64,000 nt of DNA, from NCBI RefSeq assembly GCF_023631325.1, contig NZ_JALQDG010000040.1, forward strand, positions 228,722 to 292,721. Reading direction: 5' to 3'. Made by a program: the position numbers and the translations under genes. The DNA comes from Caballeronia sp. INDeC2 (GTDB lineage Bacteria; Pseudomonadota; Gammaproteobacteria; Burkholderiales; Burkholderiaceae). The notes beneath the pieces are model-generated. The model had not been told where the DNA came from. It did no database searches and was given only the letters and a program-made list of their open reading frames with translations. This document shows positions 1-8,284 of the stretch, piece by piece; the stretch's first letter is position 1; each line of letters begins with the position of its first letter.

Positions 1-1
1 C

Positions 2-781
2 GATATGCAAGTGGATCGTCAGATCGTAGCGCCGGCGAAAGTCGCAGACGAGCCAGTCGATCGCGGCGAAGAGCCCGAGATCGTCGAGCACGGGCGGGCG
101 CAGGCCGGCCGCGATGCGCCGCGCCGATCCGATGATCGTGTCGATCTGCGCCTGCATCGCGCCGATCTGCGCGCGCGATTGCCGTGCGATGTGCGCATCC
201 TGTGCGCCGGTGCCGAGGATCGACAACTGCATCTTCAGCGCGGCGAGCTGCTGGCCGAGATCGTCGTGCAATTCGCGGGCAATCGACGCGCGCTCTTTCT
301 CGATCGCGCTCTGCACGTGCGCGGAGAGTTCGCGCGTGTGCTGCAACTCGGCGAGCCGCAACTGGTCGGTCATGTCGCGCGTGACCTTGACGAAGCCGAG
401 CAGATCGCCGCGCGCGTCGTGCAGCGCGGTGATGACGACGTTCGCCCAGAAGGGGCTCCCGTCCTTGCGGACGCGCCAGCCCTCGTCTTCGGCACGCCCG
501 TCCCGCGCCGCTATTGCAAGCTCGTTCTGCGGCTTGCCCGCCGCGATGTCGTCGGGCGGATAGAAGACGGAAAAATGACGGCCGACGATCTCCCGCGCGT
601 CATAGCCTTTGATTCTTTTCGCGCCGGAATTCCATGTCGCGACGTTGCCGTGCGCGTCGAGCAGGAAGATCGCATAGTCTTCGACGGCCTCGACGAGAAG
701 CCGGAAAGACGCATCCGTCTGCAGCGCGGGCGTGAGCGGGGCGCGGGGATCGTCGGGTTCGGTCGGGGAGGCGTTCGTCAT
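2..781 (-). CDS. PAS-domain sensor histidine kinase (NarL-type HisKA_3), cut by window edge
   Basis: The leftward frame opens at ATG 781 and stays open for 260 codons to the window edge, so the C-terminal ATPase domain is missing. Residues about 20-145 form a PAS domain (FRLLVEAVEDYAIFLLD, then WNSGAKRIKGY and FVKVTRDMTDQ). The dimerisation/phosphoacceptor helix follows at about 170-195 with ERASIARELHDDLGQQLAAL, where the His before DD is the predicted phosphorylation site; this is the HisKA_3 form used by two-component kinases with NarL/FixJ partners. No transmembrane segment is visible, so a soluble redox, light or ligand sensor is likely. The signal and the cognate regulator are unknown. 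It lies 47 bp downstream of two small genes on the same strand. Confidence 0.85.
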   Translation of the reverse strand, partial: MTNASPTEPDDPRAPLTPALQTDASFRLLVEAVEDYAIFLLDAHGNVATWNSGAKRIKGYDAREIVGRHFSVFYPPDDIAAGKPQNELAIAARDGRAEDEGWRVRKDGSPFWANVVITALHDARGDLLGFVKVTRDMTDQLRLAELQHTRELSAHVQSAIEKERASIARELHDDLGQQLAALKMQLSILGTGAQDAHIARQSRAQIGAMQAQIDTIIGSARRIAAGLRPPVLDDLGLFAAIDWLVCDFRRRYDLTIHLHI

Positions 782-827
782 CGTTGCAATGGGCGGGTGC
801 GCATGCAACGTCCGACGCGTCGCAATG

Positions 828-1058
828 CTATTGCGTAGTCAACCTGAAAGGCGGCAAGGGAAGTTCGTCGCCGTCGAGAAAGGCGGTCGCGCAGCGAACC
901 GCGAAACCGAGCGCGCCGTCCTTGCTCGCGAACGCGCCGAGATTGCCGAGAGAGGTGGCATGGCCGTCCTCTTCCAGGATCGACGCGGTTGCGACGAACG
1001 CATTGCCCACTCGAGTGACGGAGGGCTGAAAAGCCGCTCCCCGATGATAGATGATCAT
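828..1058 (-). CDS. small hypothetical protein, paralogue of the adjacent upstream gene
   Basis: A 76-residue protein of unknown function. I chose ATG 1058 because it has AGG about 8 nt upstream and because similarity to the neighbouring small protein begins there (MIIYHRG against VIYKG). A longer form could start at GTG 1127, whose GTGA overlaps the stop codon of the upstream gene but has no ribosome-binding site. Shared positions include LGxFAS-x3-GA and the following FA-rich helix. No signal peptide, membrane segment or metal motif is seen. The two genes are probably co-transcribed and arose by tandem duplication. Confidence 0.55.
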   Translation of the reverse strand: MIIYHRGAAFQPSVTRVGNAFVATASILEEDGHATSLGNLGAFASKDGALGFAVRCATAFLDGDELPLPPFRLTTQ

Positions 1059-1123
1059 GGATTCAACCTGGTCGGAATGGTCGGAGGCGCGAGCGGCAGG
1101 CGTGCTGCCGGGTGCGCCCGGGA

Positions 1124-1348
1124 TCACGCGTGCTGCACGGACTGTCGATGGTCGATTTCGGCCATGCCATAGGCGAACGCATAGCGCACCGCGCCGGTCG
1201 CGCTCGCAAATTCGCCGAGCATGCCGCTCGAACGGCGCGTGCCGTCCGGTTCGCGCACGATGAGCATCGCTGTATAGCGGTCCTGCTCCGGCACGGCCGT
1301 CGCGCTCAGCACGCGGCCTTTATAGATGACATCTTTGAATTGGGTCAT
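1124..1348 (-). CDS. small hypothetical protein, first copy of a tandem paralogous pair
   Basis: A 74-residue protein starting at ATG 1348 with GAGAG a few bases upstream. It begins MTQFKDVIYKGRVL and carries GMLGEFASATGAVRYAFAY, which aligns with LGNLGAFASKDGALGFAV in the next gene downstream. The fold looks like a small alpha/beta protein with no catalytic motif I recognise. Its stop overlaps a possible GTG start of the second copy, which suggests translational coupling. The 280 bp upstream (1349-1628) is AT-rich, with T-tracts around 1447-1461, and probably holds its promoter, but no clear -35/-10 pair stands out. Confidence 0.55.
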   Translation of the reverse strand: MTQFKDVIYKGRVLSATAVPEQDRYTAMLIVREPDGTRRSSGMLGEFASATGAVRYAFAYGMAEIDHRQSVQHA

Positions 1349-1628
1349 CGTTCTCTCAGGTTCTTTTTCGGTGACGGCACTCGTGATGCCTACATTCCGT
1401 AAGCAACAGCCTAACCGTTCAAATTTTGTCGTCTAATCCGATTTAAGTTTTTTTACTTTTTTCCGGTAGTTACTTAAGTCCGATGAAATTATTTCCGCCG
1501 GTCACGCATCGAGCCGACCGTTCCGCCAAATCCTAGCCTTCCCCCGACGATCTTTTCCCTTGTTAAGCCGTCGCAGACAATAATCGGCACAACACTAGGG
1601 CGGGCCCCTCCTGAACGGAGATCCACAG

Positions 1629-3422
1629 ATGAAAGGGCATTTATCGGTTGGCGTGACCGCAGTTGCCATTGCAGCAATCATCGGTGGATGCAGCGGAGGA
1701 AGTTCCAGTTCCGATCCGTCCGCGACATCCGGAGGCGCGGCATCGGCGTCCGGGCCTGCGGCGGCGTCTTCGCCTTCGTCGGCATCGTCGCCTTCATCGC
1801 CTTCACCGCCTTCATCGCCTGCTTCGTCCGCTGCACCGGCGAGCAGCGCGAGCGCACCGTCAGGCGCCAGCACGCCCGTGACAACCCGGCCGTCCGCATC
1901 CACGCCGATGGACGTCACCACGTATCACAACGACATCCGCCGTACCGCGCAGCAGCTCGCTGAAACCCGGCTCACGCTCGCCAACGTGAATGCATCGACA
2001 TTCGGCAAGCTCGGCTTCTATTCCGTCGATGGCGCCGTCGATGCCCAGCCGCTCTTTCTCGGCAACGTGCCGATTGCGGGCGGCACGCATAACGTGCTGT
2101 ACGTCGAAACCGAGAACGCGAGCATCTACGCGTTCGATGCCGACACCGGCACCGTGCTCTGGCATGTCTCCACGTTGCTTCCGGGCGAAGTGCCGAGCGA
2201 CGATCGCGGTTGCGATCAGACCACGCCGACCATCGGCATCACGGCGACACCCGTCATCGATCGCACGCGGGGGCCGAATGGCGCGATGTATGTCGTCGGC
2301 ATGTCGAAGGACAGCGGCGGCGCGTATCACCAGCGCATTCACGCAATCGACATCGCAACGGGCGAGGAACTCTTCGGCGGCCCGACCGAGATCACCGGCT
2401 CGTATCCGGGCACCGGCTCGGGCAGCGTGAACGGCGTCGTGCCGTTTACGCCCGCGCAGTACATCGAGCGCGCGTCGCTGCTGCTCATGAACGGCGTCGT
2501 ATACACGGCATGGAGCTCGCATTGCGACGCCTTGCCGTACACCGGCTGGGTCATGGGCTACAGCGCGGACACGCTGAAGCAGACAGGCATCGTCAACGTC
2601 ACGCCGAACGGCGAGATGGGCGGCATCTGGATGGGCGGCGCGGGCCTCGCATCGGACGGCACGTCGATCTATTTCCTCGACGGCAACGGCACGTTCGATC
2701 CGACCACCAACGCACAGGAAATGCCCAACAAGAACGACTTCGGCAACGGCTTCCTCAAGGTCACGCCGTCGTCGACGCTGACGCTTCAGGTGACCGATTA
2801 CTTCGAGCCGTCGGATACCGTCGCGGAATCGACCGCGGACCTCGACCTGGGCTCGGGCGGCGTGCTGGTCTTGCCCGATGTCACCGACATCAACGGCAAC
2901 GTGCAGCATCTCGCCATAGGCGGCGGCAAGACGCGCGTGCTCTACGTCGTGAATCGCGACGCGATGGGAAAGTTCGATTCGAACGCCGATCATATCTATC
3001 AGCCGCTGTACTCGACGATCACCGGCCCCGTATTCACCGCGCCCGCGTTCTACAACAACACGATCTATATCGGCCCGGCGGGCGATCACCTCAAGGCGCT
3101 GCCGGTCGTGAACGCGGTGGTGGCGACGACAGCGTCGAGTCAGACCACGAGCCCGGCGGGTAACTGGAATTTCCCGGGCTTCGCGCCCGTCATTTCGGCG
3201 AACGGTGATACGAACGGCATCGTATGGGGCGTCGAGAACACGACGCCGACCGCCGTGCTGCACGCGTACAACGCGGGCAATCTCGCGAACGAACTCTACA
3301 ACAGCAATCAGGCGGGCACGCGCGATCAGTTCGGCAATAACAAATTCATCTCGCCGACGATAGCGAACGGCAAGGTCTACGTGGGCACGAAAACCGGCGT
3401 CGCCGTGTTCGGTCTGCTATGA
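1629..3422 (+). CDS. PQQ-like beta-propeller lipoprotein
   Basis: A 597-residue exported protein. The N-terminus is a lipoprotein signal with lipobox IIGGC (Cys21). Residues 22 to about 90 form a Ser/Pro/Ala-rich linker, and the rest is a beta-propeller of the pyrroloquinoline-quinone repeat type, with blades such as VLYVETENASIYAFDADTG followed by TGTVLWH. That blade pattern is shared by quinoprotein dehydrogenases and by structural proteins such as BamB. I see no quinone-binding vicinal Cys pair or calcium site, so enzyme activity is not claimed. It is likely anchored in the outer membrane with the propeller in the periplasm or outside. GGAG precedes the ATG. It is monocistronic. Confidence 0.75.
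   Translation: MKGHLSVGVTAVAIAAIIGGCSGGSSSSDPSATSGGAASASGPAAASSPSSASSPSSPSPPSSPASSAAPASSASAPSGASTPVTTRPSASTPMDVTTYHNDIRRTAQQLAETRLTLANVNASTFGKLGFYSVDGAVDAQPLFLGNVPIAGGTHNVLYVETENASIYAFDADTGTVLWHVSTLLPGEVPSDDRGCDQTTPTIGITATPVIDRTRGPNGAMYVVGMSKDSGGAYHQRIHAIDIATGEELFGGPTEITGSYPGTGSGSVNGVVPFTPAQYIERASLLLMNGVVYTAWSSHCDALPYTGWVMGYSADTLKQTGIVNVTPNGEMGGIWMGGAGLASDGTSIYFLDGNGTFDPTTNAQEMPNKNDFGNGFLKVTPSSTLTLQVTDYFEPSDTVAESTADLDLGSGGVLVLPDVTDINGNVQHLAIGGGKTRVLYVVNRDAMGKFDSNADHIYQPLYSTITGPVFTAPAFYNNTIYIGPAGDHLKALPVVNAVVATTASSQTTSPAGNWNFPGFAPVISANGDTNGIVWGVENTTPTAVLHAYNAGNLANELYNSNQAGTRDQFGNNKFISPTIANGKVYVGTKTGVAVFGLL
1770..1823 (+). repeat. imperfect 9-bp tandem repeat coding the Ser-Pro-Ser linker
   Basis: Six near-identical 9-mers of the form tcgccttca run in frame inside the lipoprotein gene and encode Ser-Pro-Ser units. 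Because the unit is a multiple of three, slippage would change linker length without breaking the frame. Confidence 0.7.
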
Positions 3423-3488
3423 AATGTCCCATCGGGGAAGCTCTGCATCGGGATAAGATCGAGGAACATCGACCCGTGGAGCATTCTC

Positions 3489-4061
3489 ATGCAACTGACC
3501 CGTCTTCTCGTTCCGAGCTTCGCGCAGACGCTGAAGAATCTGTCGACGTGGCTCGACAAGGCCGCCGCGCATCGGCAGGAAAAGGACGCGAATCCCGATG
3601 CGCTGATGACGCTGCGTCTTGCGCCCGACATGTATCCGCTCGCGGCGCAAGTGCGCTTCGTGTGTTTTCAGGCGCAGGAGCCGGTGTATCGATTGCGCGG
3701 AGAAGCCGTGCCGCAGAGCTTGCGCGAGGTGCGTGAAGAAGGGGCGAAGGCGAACGAGCAGCCCGGCTCGTTCGCTGAAGCGCGGGCGCGTATCGCCGAG
3801 GCGATCGCGTTTCTTTCGGCCCTTGCGCCCGATGCGCTCGATGCCGGCACCGATGCGCAAATCGCTTTGGATCTGCCGAACGGCATCGTCTTCGATATGA
3901 CCGGCGAGCAATACGCGCGCGACTGGTCCTTGCCGCAGTTCTACTTTCACGCCATGACCGCTTACGCGATCCTGCGCAATCACGGCGTGCCGCTCGGCAA
4001 GCCGGATTACGTCGCCCATATGTTCGCGTATATCCGGCCCGGCACGTTGCCGCAGGGTTGA
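3489..4061 (+). CDS. DUF1993 family protein
   Basis: A 190-residue cytosolic protein matching the DUF1993 (DinB-like four-helix) family. The diagnostic C-terminus reads FYFHAMTAYAILRNHGVPLG and then KPDYVAHMF. The family has no established biochemical role. ATG 3489 has TGGAG about 7 nt upstream. The gene is 66 bp downstream of the lipoprotein gene on the same strand and converges on the MFS gene with only 12 bp between the stop codons. Confidence 0.8.
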   Translation: MQLTRLLVPSFAQTLKNLSTWLDKAAAHRQEKDANPDALMTLRLAPDMYPLAAQVRFVCFQAQEPVYRLRGEAVPQSLREVREEGAKANEQPGSFAEARARIAEAIAFLSALAPDALDAGTDAQIALDLPNGIVFDMTGEQYARDWSLPQFYFHAMTAYAILRNHGVPLGKPDYVAHMFAYIRPGTLPQG

Positions 4062-4073
4062 AGCGTCAGCGCA

Positions 4074-5399
4074 TCACGCGTTCGACATCACGCGGCGTTT
4101 GTCGTCGGCGCGATCTTCGTTGCCGTGACGCAGGCGCGTGCTGCACACCGCGGCGATCAGCAGCGCGATCGCGAGACACACGAGCCCGTTCATCGCGCGG
4201 CCGGTCGTCTGTTCGATGATGCCCATCACCGTCGGTCCGACGAAGCCGCCGAGCAAGCCGCATGAATTGACGAGGCCGAGGCCGCCCGCGAGCGCGCTGC
4301 CCGAAAGACGCGACTGCGGGAACGTGAAGATGATCGACTGCACGACGAAGAACATCAGCGCCGAGAGGCACACGCCGAGCAGCCCGATCACCGGCGACGC
4401 CCATGCGGCGATCAGCATGCCCGACGCCATGACGACCAGCCCCGCGATCAGAATGCGACGGCTCTTCGACGAATCGCTCGCGAAGCGCGGCAGCGTGGCT
4501 GCGCCGATTGCGGCGGCGACCCACGGCGTCGCGCTGAGCAGGCCGATCGTCAGCGGAGAAAATTTCCCCGACGCGCCGATGATGCCCGGCAGGAAAAAGA
4601 TCACCGTATAGATCGTCAGTTGATGGCAGAAGTAGACGAGAATCGCGAGCCACACCTGACGATCGCCGAGCACGCCGCGCAATGCGCCCGCGCCGTGGCC
4701 GCCGCCCTGCGCGTCCTGTTCGGCGGCGAGGCGGCGTTCCAGCGCGACGGCTTCATCGCGTGACAGCCACGGCGCGCTCGTCGGACGATCGGGCAGCATC
4801 TTCCATACGACGAACGCCAGCAGAATCGCGGGCACGCCTTCGATCACGAAGAGCCATTGCCAGCCGTGAAAGCCGAGCACGCCGTCCAGTTCGAGCAACG
4901 CGCCGCCGAGCGGACCGCCGACGATATTCGCCACGCACACGCCGAGCAGGAAGTAGCCGGTAGCGCGAGCGCGTTCCTCCCGTCCGAACCAGTACGTGAG
5001 ATAGAGCATCACGCCGGGGAAGAGTCCGGCTTCGGCCGTGCCGAGCAGGAGGCGCATCACATAGAACGAGGTCTCGCCGGTGACGAAGGCCATCGCGACG
5101 GACAGCGCGCCCCACGTCACCATGATGCGCGTGATCCAGAAACGCGCGCCGACCTTGTGCATGATCAGGTTGCTCGGAATCTCGAAGGCCGCGTAGGTCA
5201 GGAAGAAGAGACCCGCGCCGAGTCCGTACGCGGCGGCGGAGATGCCGAGATCGATGCTCATCGAATGCTTCGCGAGCGCGATGTTCGTGCGATCGAGAAA
5301 GCTGATCACATAGACGATCACTAGCAAGGGCATCAGCTTGCGCAGCATCAGGCTATTGAGCGATGCGTGCGATGCGCTCGTCGTGTTGGGCTTGGACAT
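4074..5399 (-). CDS. MFS transporter, anion:cation symporter (ACS) family
   Basis: A 441-residue, 12-helix major facilitator. The signature FLDRTNIALAKHSMSIDLG after the first helix, and EIPSNLIMHKVGARFWITRI, are typical of the ACS group that imports organic acids such as tartrate, phthalate or hydroxyphenylacetate with protons. ATG 5399 was chosen because GGGAG lies 6 nt upstream; an upstream extension to 5510 lacks such a site. It is the last gene of a leftward set (GntR, SDR, BKACE, MFS), 142 bp after the BKACE gene, so it probably imports the substrate those enzymes degrade. The substrate itself is not readable from sequence. Confidence 0.82.
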   Translation of the reverse strand: MSKPNTTSASHASLNSLMLRKLMPLLVIVYVISFLDRTNIALAKHSMSIDLGISAAAYGLGAGLFFLTYAAFEIPSNLIMHKVGARFWITRIMVTWGALSVAMAFVTGETSFYVMRLLLGTAEAGLFPGVMLYLTYWFGREERARATGYFLLGVCVANIVGGPLGGALLELDGVLGFHGWQWLFVIEGVPAILLAFVVWKMLPDRPTSAPWLSRDEAVALERRLAAEQDAQGGGHGAGALRGVLGDRQVWLAILVYFCHQLTIYTVIFFLPGIIGASGKFSPLTIGLLSATPWVAAAIGAATLPRFASDSSKSRRILIAGLVVMASGMLIAAWASPVIGLLGVCLSALMFFVVQSIIFTFPQSRLSGSALAGGLGLVNSCGLLGGFVGPTVMGIIEQTTGRAMNGLVCLAIALLIAAVCSTRLRHGNEDRADDKRRVMSNA

Positions 5400-5541
5400 G
5401 ATGACTCCCGGAATCAGAAGGGGCGCGCGATGCGCGCGGGCGATGCGGTGTCGGGAAGGCGTTTCAAGAATGTGTCTCCGTAAGCGTTGTATTTTTATTG
5501 GCAAGAGCACGCGCCGATCATGCGGCGCGTGCGCATCAAAA

Positions 5542-6474
5542 CTAGAAGTTCACGTTGTCGCCGCCCTTGAGCGACAGCATCTGCCGCGCTTCGGCCGGCG
5601 TCGCGACATCGAGCGACAAGCCTTCGATCACTTGCCGGATCTTGCGCACCTGCGCCGCGCTCGATTCGGCGAGTTGGCCCGGTCCGATCCACAGCGAATC
5701 TTCGAGACCCACGCGCACGTTCGACCCTTGCGCGACGCCGATCGAGCCGAGCGGAATCTGGTTGCGGCCCGCGCCGAGAATCGACCAGACATAGTCGTTG
5801 CCGAAGAGACGATCCGCGGTGCGCTTCATGTGCGCGAGATCCTCCGGATGCCCGCCGATGCCGCCGAGCAAGCCGAAGACGCTCTGCACGAAGAACGGTC
5901 CCTTCACGAGCCCGCGATCGACGAAATGCGCGAGGTTATACAGATGCGAGATGTCGTAGCACTCGAACTCGAAGCGCGTTCCATTGGCCGAGCATGAGGT
6001 CAGGATGTATTCGATATCGGCGAACGTGTTCTTGAACACGAGATCGCGGCTCTTCTCCAGATGCTGGCGTTCCCAGTCGTGCTTGAGATCCTTGAAGCGG
6101 TCGAGCATCGGATAGAGGCCGAAGTTCATCGAGCCCATGTTCAGCGACGCCACTTCCGGCTGAAAGTGATGTGCGGGCTTCAGACGTTCCGCGACCGTCA
6201 TGTGCGGACTGCCGCCCGTCGTCAGGTTGATGACCGCATCGGTTTGCGACTTGATGCGCGGCAGGAAGCGCTGGAACACGGCGGGGTCTTGCGTCGGGCG
6301 GCCGTCTTCGGGATCGCGCGCATGCAGATGCAGAATCGCCGCGCCTTCCTTCGCGGCCGCGAGCGCGGCTTCGGCGATTTCGTCGGGCGTGACCGGCAGA
6401 TACGGCGACATCGACGGCGTATGGATCGCGCCCGTCGGTGCGCACGTGATGATGACCTTGCGTTTGGTTGCCAT
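5542..6474 (-). CDS. beta-keto acid cleavage enzyme (BKACE, DUF849)
   Basis: A 310-residue TIM-barrel enzyme of the BKACE family. These enzymes transfer the acetyl end of a beta-keto acid onto acetyl-CoA, giving acetoacetate and a new acyl-CoA (known substrates include 3-keto-5-aminohexanoate and dehydrocarnitine). The start VIITCAPTGAIHTPSMSPYL, the zinc motif HLHAR at residues 49-53, NLTTGGS and the LLGGIGGHPEDL loop fit the family, as does the length. ATG 6474 has GAGGA just upstream and lies 9 bp after the SDR stop, so the two are co-transcribed. Specificity is unknown; an SDR partner suggests that the beta-keto acid is made from a beta-hydroxy acid. Confidence 0.85.
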   Translation of the reverse strand: MATKRKVIITCAPTGAIHTPSMSPYLPVTPDEIAEAALAAAKEGAAILHLHARDPEDGRPTQDPAVFQRFLPRIKSQTDAVINLTTGGSPHMTVAERLKPAHHFQPEVASLNMGSMNFGLYPMLDRFKDLKHDWERQHLEKSRDLVFKNTFADIEYILTSCSANGTRFEFECYDISHLYNLAHFVDRGLVKGPFFVQSVFGLLGGIGGHPEDLAHMKRTADRLFGNDYVWSILGAGRNQIPLGSIGVAQGSNVRVGLEDSLWIGPGQLAESSAAQVRKIRQVIEGLSLDVATPAEARQMLSLKGGDNVNF

Positions 6475-6483
6475 GTTGTCCTC

Positions 6484-7275
6484 TTAAAGCGTTTCGACGT
6501 TGCCGCAGACGGAGAGCGCCTGACCCGAAATCGCGCTGCCGGCGGGCGAGCTGAGATAGAGCACGCTCGCGGCGACTTCCTCTTGCGTGACCATGCGGCG
6601 CAGCGAAATCTTCGCGAGATATTGCTTCTCCATCTCCTCGTAAGCGATGCCGAGCTGTTTCGCGCGCGCGGCGATCACGCCTTCCATGCGCGGACCCTTG
6701 ACGATGCCCGGCTGCACCGCATTCACGCGAATGTTGTCCGGACCGAGTTCGATGGCGAGACTCTTCGCGAGGCCGACCACGGCCCACTTCGTCGCGGAGT
6801 AGGGCGTGCGAAAGCCATAGCCGAGACGCCCCGCGACCGACGACATGAACACGATCACGCCGCCATCGGTCGCCTCGCGCAGCATCGGCACGGCCTCGCG
6901 CGAGAAGTAGTACTGGCTGTTCAGATTCACGTCGATGGTCTTTTCCCAGTCGTCGGAATCGATCGCGTCGATGCCGCCCGTCGGGCCCGCGATGCCCGCG
7001 TTGTTGATCAGCACGTCGAGGCCGCCGAGCTCGCGACGCACGTCGTCGAAGACGCGCTTCACGTCCTCCTTGTTCGCGACATCCGCACGCGTGCCCGTGA
7101 TCGACGGCGAAACGCTCGACACCGCGTCGATGGCTTTCGGGTCGACATCGCAGACATGCACGCGTGCGCCCGTCGACACGAACGCCTTCGCGATTGCGAG
7201 ACCGATGCCCGACGCGCCGCCCGTGATCAGCACGCGCAAGCCAGCGCGCGGGGTGAGCAGTTTGATGAAATCCAT
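6484..7275 (-). CDS. short-chain dehydrogenase/reductase (SDR), classical type
   Basis: A 263-residue Rossmann oxidoreductase. It has the glycine-rich NAD(P) motif TGGASGIG (18-25), NNAG (91-94), catalytic Ser near 145 and YSATK (Tyr159, Lys163). Asp at the end of the second strand (CDVDP) favours NAD over NADP. AAAGGAG lies 8 nt before ATG 7275. It is followed closely by the BKACE gene; the simplest reading is oxidation of an imported beta-hydroxy acid to the beta-keto acid that BKACE cleaves. The substrate is inferred from context only. Confidence 0.85.
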   Translation of the reverse strand: MDFIKLLTPRAGLRVLITGGASGIGLAIAKAFVSTGARVHVCDVDPKAIDAVSSVSPSITGTRADVANKEDVKRVFDDVRRELGGLDVLINNAGIAGPTGGIDAIDSDDWEKTIDVNLNSQYYFSREAVPMLREATDGGVIVFMSSVAGRLGYGFRTPYSATKWAVVGLAKSLAIELGPDNIRVNAVQPGIVKGPRMEGVIAARAKQLGIAYEEMEKQYLAKISLRRMVTQEEVAASVLYLSSPAGSAISGQALSVCGNVETL

Positions 7276-7331
7276 CGATTGACTCCTTTGTGGTTATGTT
7301 TTGCGGGACGTGCGCCGTCCTCGCGATAGCG

Positions 7332-7346
7332 ATTAGTAATACTGAT
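7332..7346. promoter_or_regulatory. candidate operator before the SDR-BKACE genes
   Basis: A 15-bp near-palindrome, attagtaatactgat (ATTAGTA - A - TACTGAT, six of seven pairs matching), lies between the GntR gene and the SDR gene, 56 bp upstream of the SDR start. Its size and position fit a site for the neighbouring FCD-type regulator. No binding evidence exists. Confidence 0.35.
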
Positions 7347-7382
7347 GAATATGTGAAGGAGCGCGCGTTGCGCCTTCGTCGT

Positions 7383-8102
7383 TCAGCTCTGCGCGTGACG
7401 CCGCATGTGCGATTCCTGCGAACGCAGACGCGCTTCGAGATCGCGTGCGGCGTCGCGAATGTCCTTTGCGATACCTTCGCGCGCGGCGGCGCCGTCGTGC
7501 TTCCACAACGCATCGATGATCTGCCGGTGCGCCTGCATCGACACGCGCATGTGCGCCACGTCGGGCGCGACCATGTTCAGGAACGGACCGATGCGCATCC
7601 ACATGTTCTGGATCGTCGCGAGCGTCATGTCGCTTGCGCCGTGCCGATAGATGCTCGTATGGAAGGCGAAGTTGCAGCGCAGATAGGCGCGGGCGTCGTC
7701 GGCTTCGACGTGGGCATCCATTTCATCGAAGATGTGCTGCACGGCGGCGACGTCCTCGTTGGCCATGCGGGCCGCCGCGCGTTCCGCGACGCAGCCTTCC
7801 AGCGCGATACGCACGTCGCGCAGTTCTTCGAGCAGGTCGGGCGTCATCGGCGGGACCATCAGGCCGCGCGACGGGCCATCGACCAGTGCGCCTTCCGCGC
7901 GCAGGCGCGTAAGCGCGGCGCGCACGGGCATCGTCGAGAGGCCTACTGCTTCCGCGACGCCGCGCAGACTCAGCGGCTGCCCGGCGGCGAAACTGCCGCT
8001 CATGATCGCTTCGCGCAATTGCTGATAGACCTTCGTCGCCATCGTTTCCGTCGCGATGACTTCGAGTTGCGGCATGGGTTGCGTCAATGATCGGGGTGCC
8101 AC
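7383..8102 (-). CDS. GntR-family transcriptional regulator, FCD subfamily
   Basis: A 239-residue regulator. Residues 22-85 are the winged helix-turn-helix (VYQQLREAIMSGSFAAGQPL then LSLRGVAEAVGLSTMPVRAAL), and residues about 90-225 are the FCD effector domain, with His148 in NFAFHTSIYRHG as a likely metal or ligand contact. GTG 8102 is preferred as start because AGGAAG lies 9 nt upstream; the in-frame ATG at 8075 has no ribosome-binding site. It is first in a leftward set with the SDR, BKACE and MFS genes and most likely represses them until the substrate or its CoA product binds. Confidence 0.85.
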   Translation of the reverse strand: MAPRSLTQPMPQLEVIATETMATKVYQQLREAIMSGSFAAGQPLSLRGVAEAVGLSTMPVRAALTRLRAEGALVDGPSRGLMVPPMTPDLLEELRDVRIALEGCVAERAAARMANEDVAAVQHIFDEMDAHVEADDARAYLRCNFAFHTSIYRHGASDMTLATIQNMWMRIGPFLNMVAPDVAHMRVSMQAHRQIIDALWKHDGAAAREGIAKDIRDAARDLEARLRSQESHMRRHAQS

Positions 8103-8127
8103 GCGGATTTTCTTCCTGATGTTTGAT

Positions 8128-8139
8128 CTGTGATCACAG
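8128..8139. promoter_or_regulatory. perfect 12-bp palindrome upstream of the GntR gene
   Basis: The sequence ctgtgatcacag is a perfect palindrome 26 bp upstream of the GTG start, between the regulator and the divergent ABC operon. It resembles operators of FadR/FCD-type regulators and could mediate autoregulation. Inference from symmetry and position only. Confidence 0.4.
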
Positions 8140-8284
8140 TTTGATTTCGCGAGGAAGTTAAGTCAATGCGAAGCGCGTCAGGGATAACCCGATGTGACGT
8201 GGCGTTCATTTGGACCGAAAGCGAGATCGTTGGGCACAATGCTTGCGAATTCTCGAACCGCGACATCGCCCCAGCCAATCCGCA

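Noticed and set aside
5..838. Open rightward frame of 277 codons at the window start
   Set aside because: It is the antisense shadow of the PAS-histidine kinase, whose minus-strand translation shows clear domain motifs; the plus frame does not.
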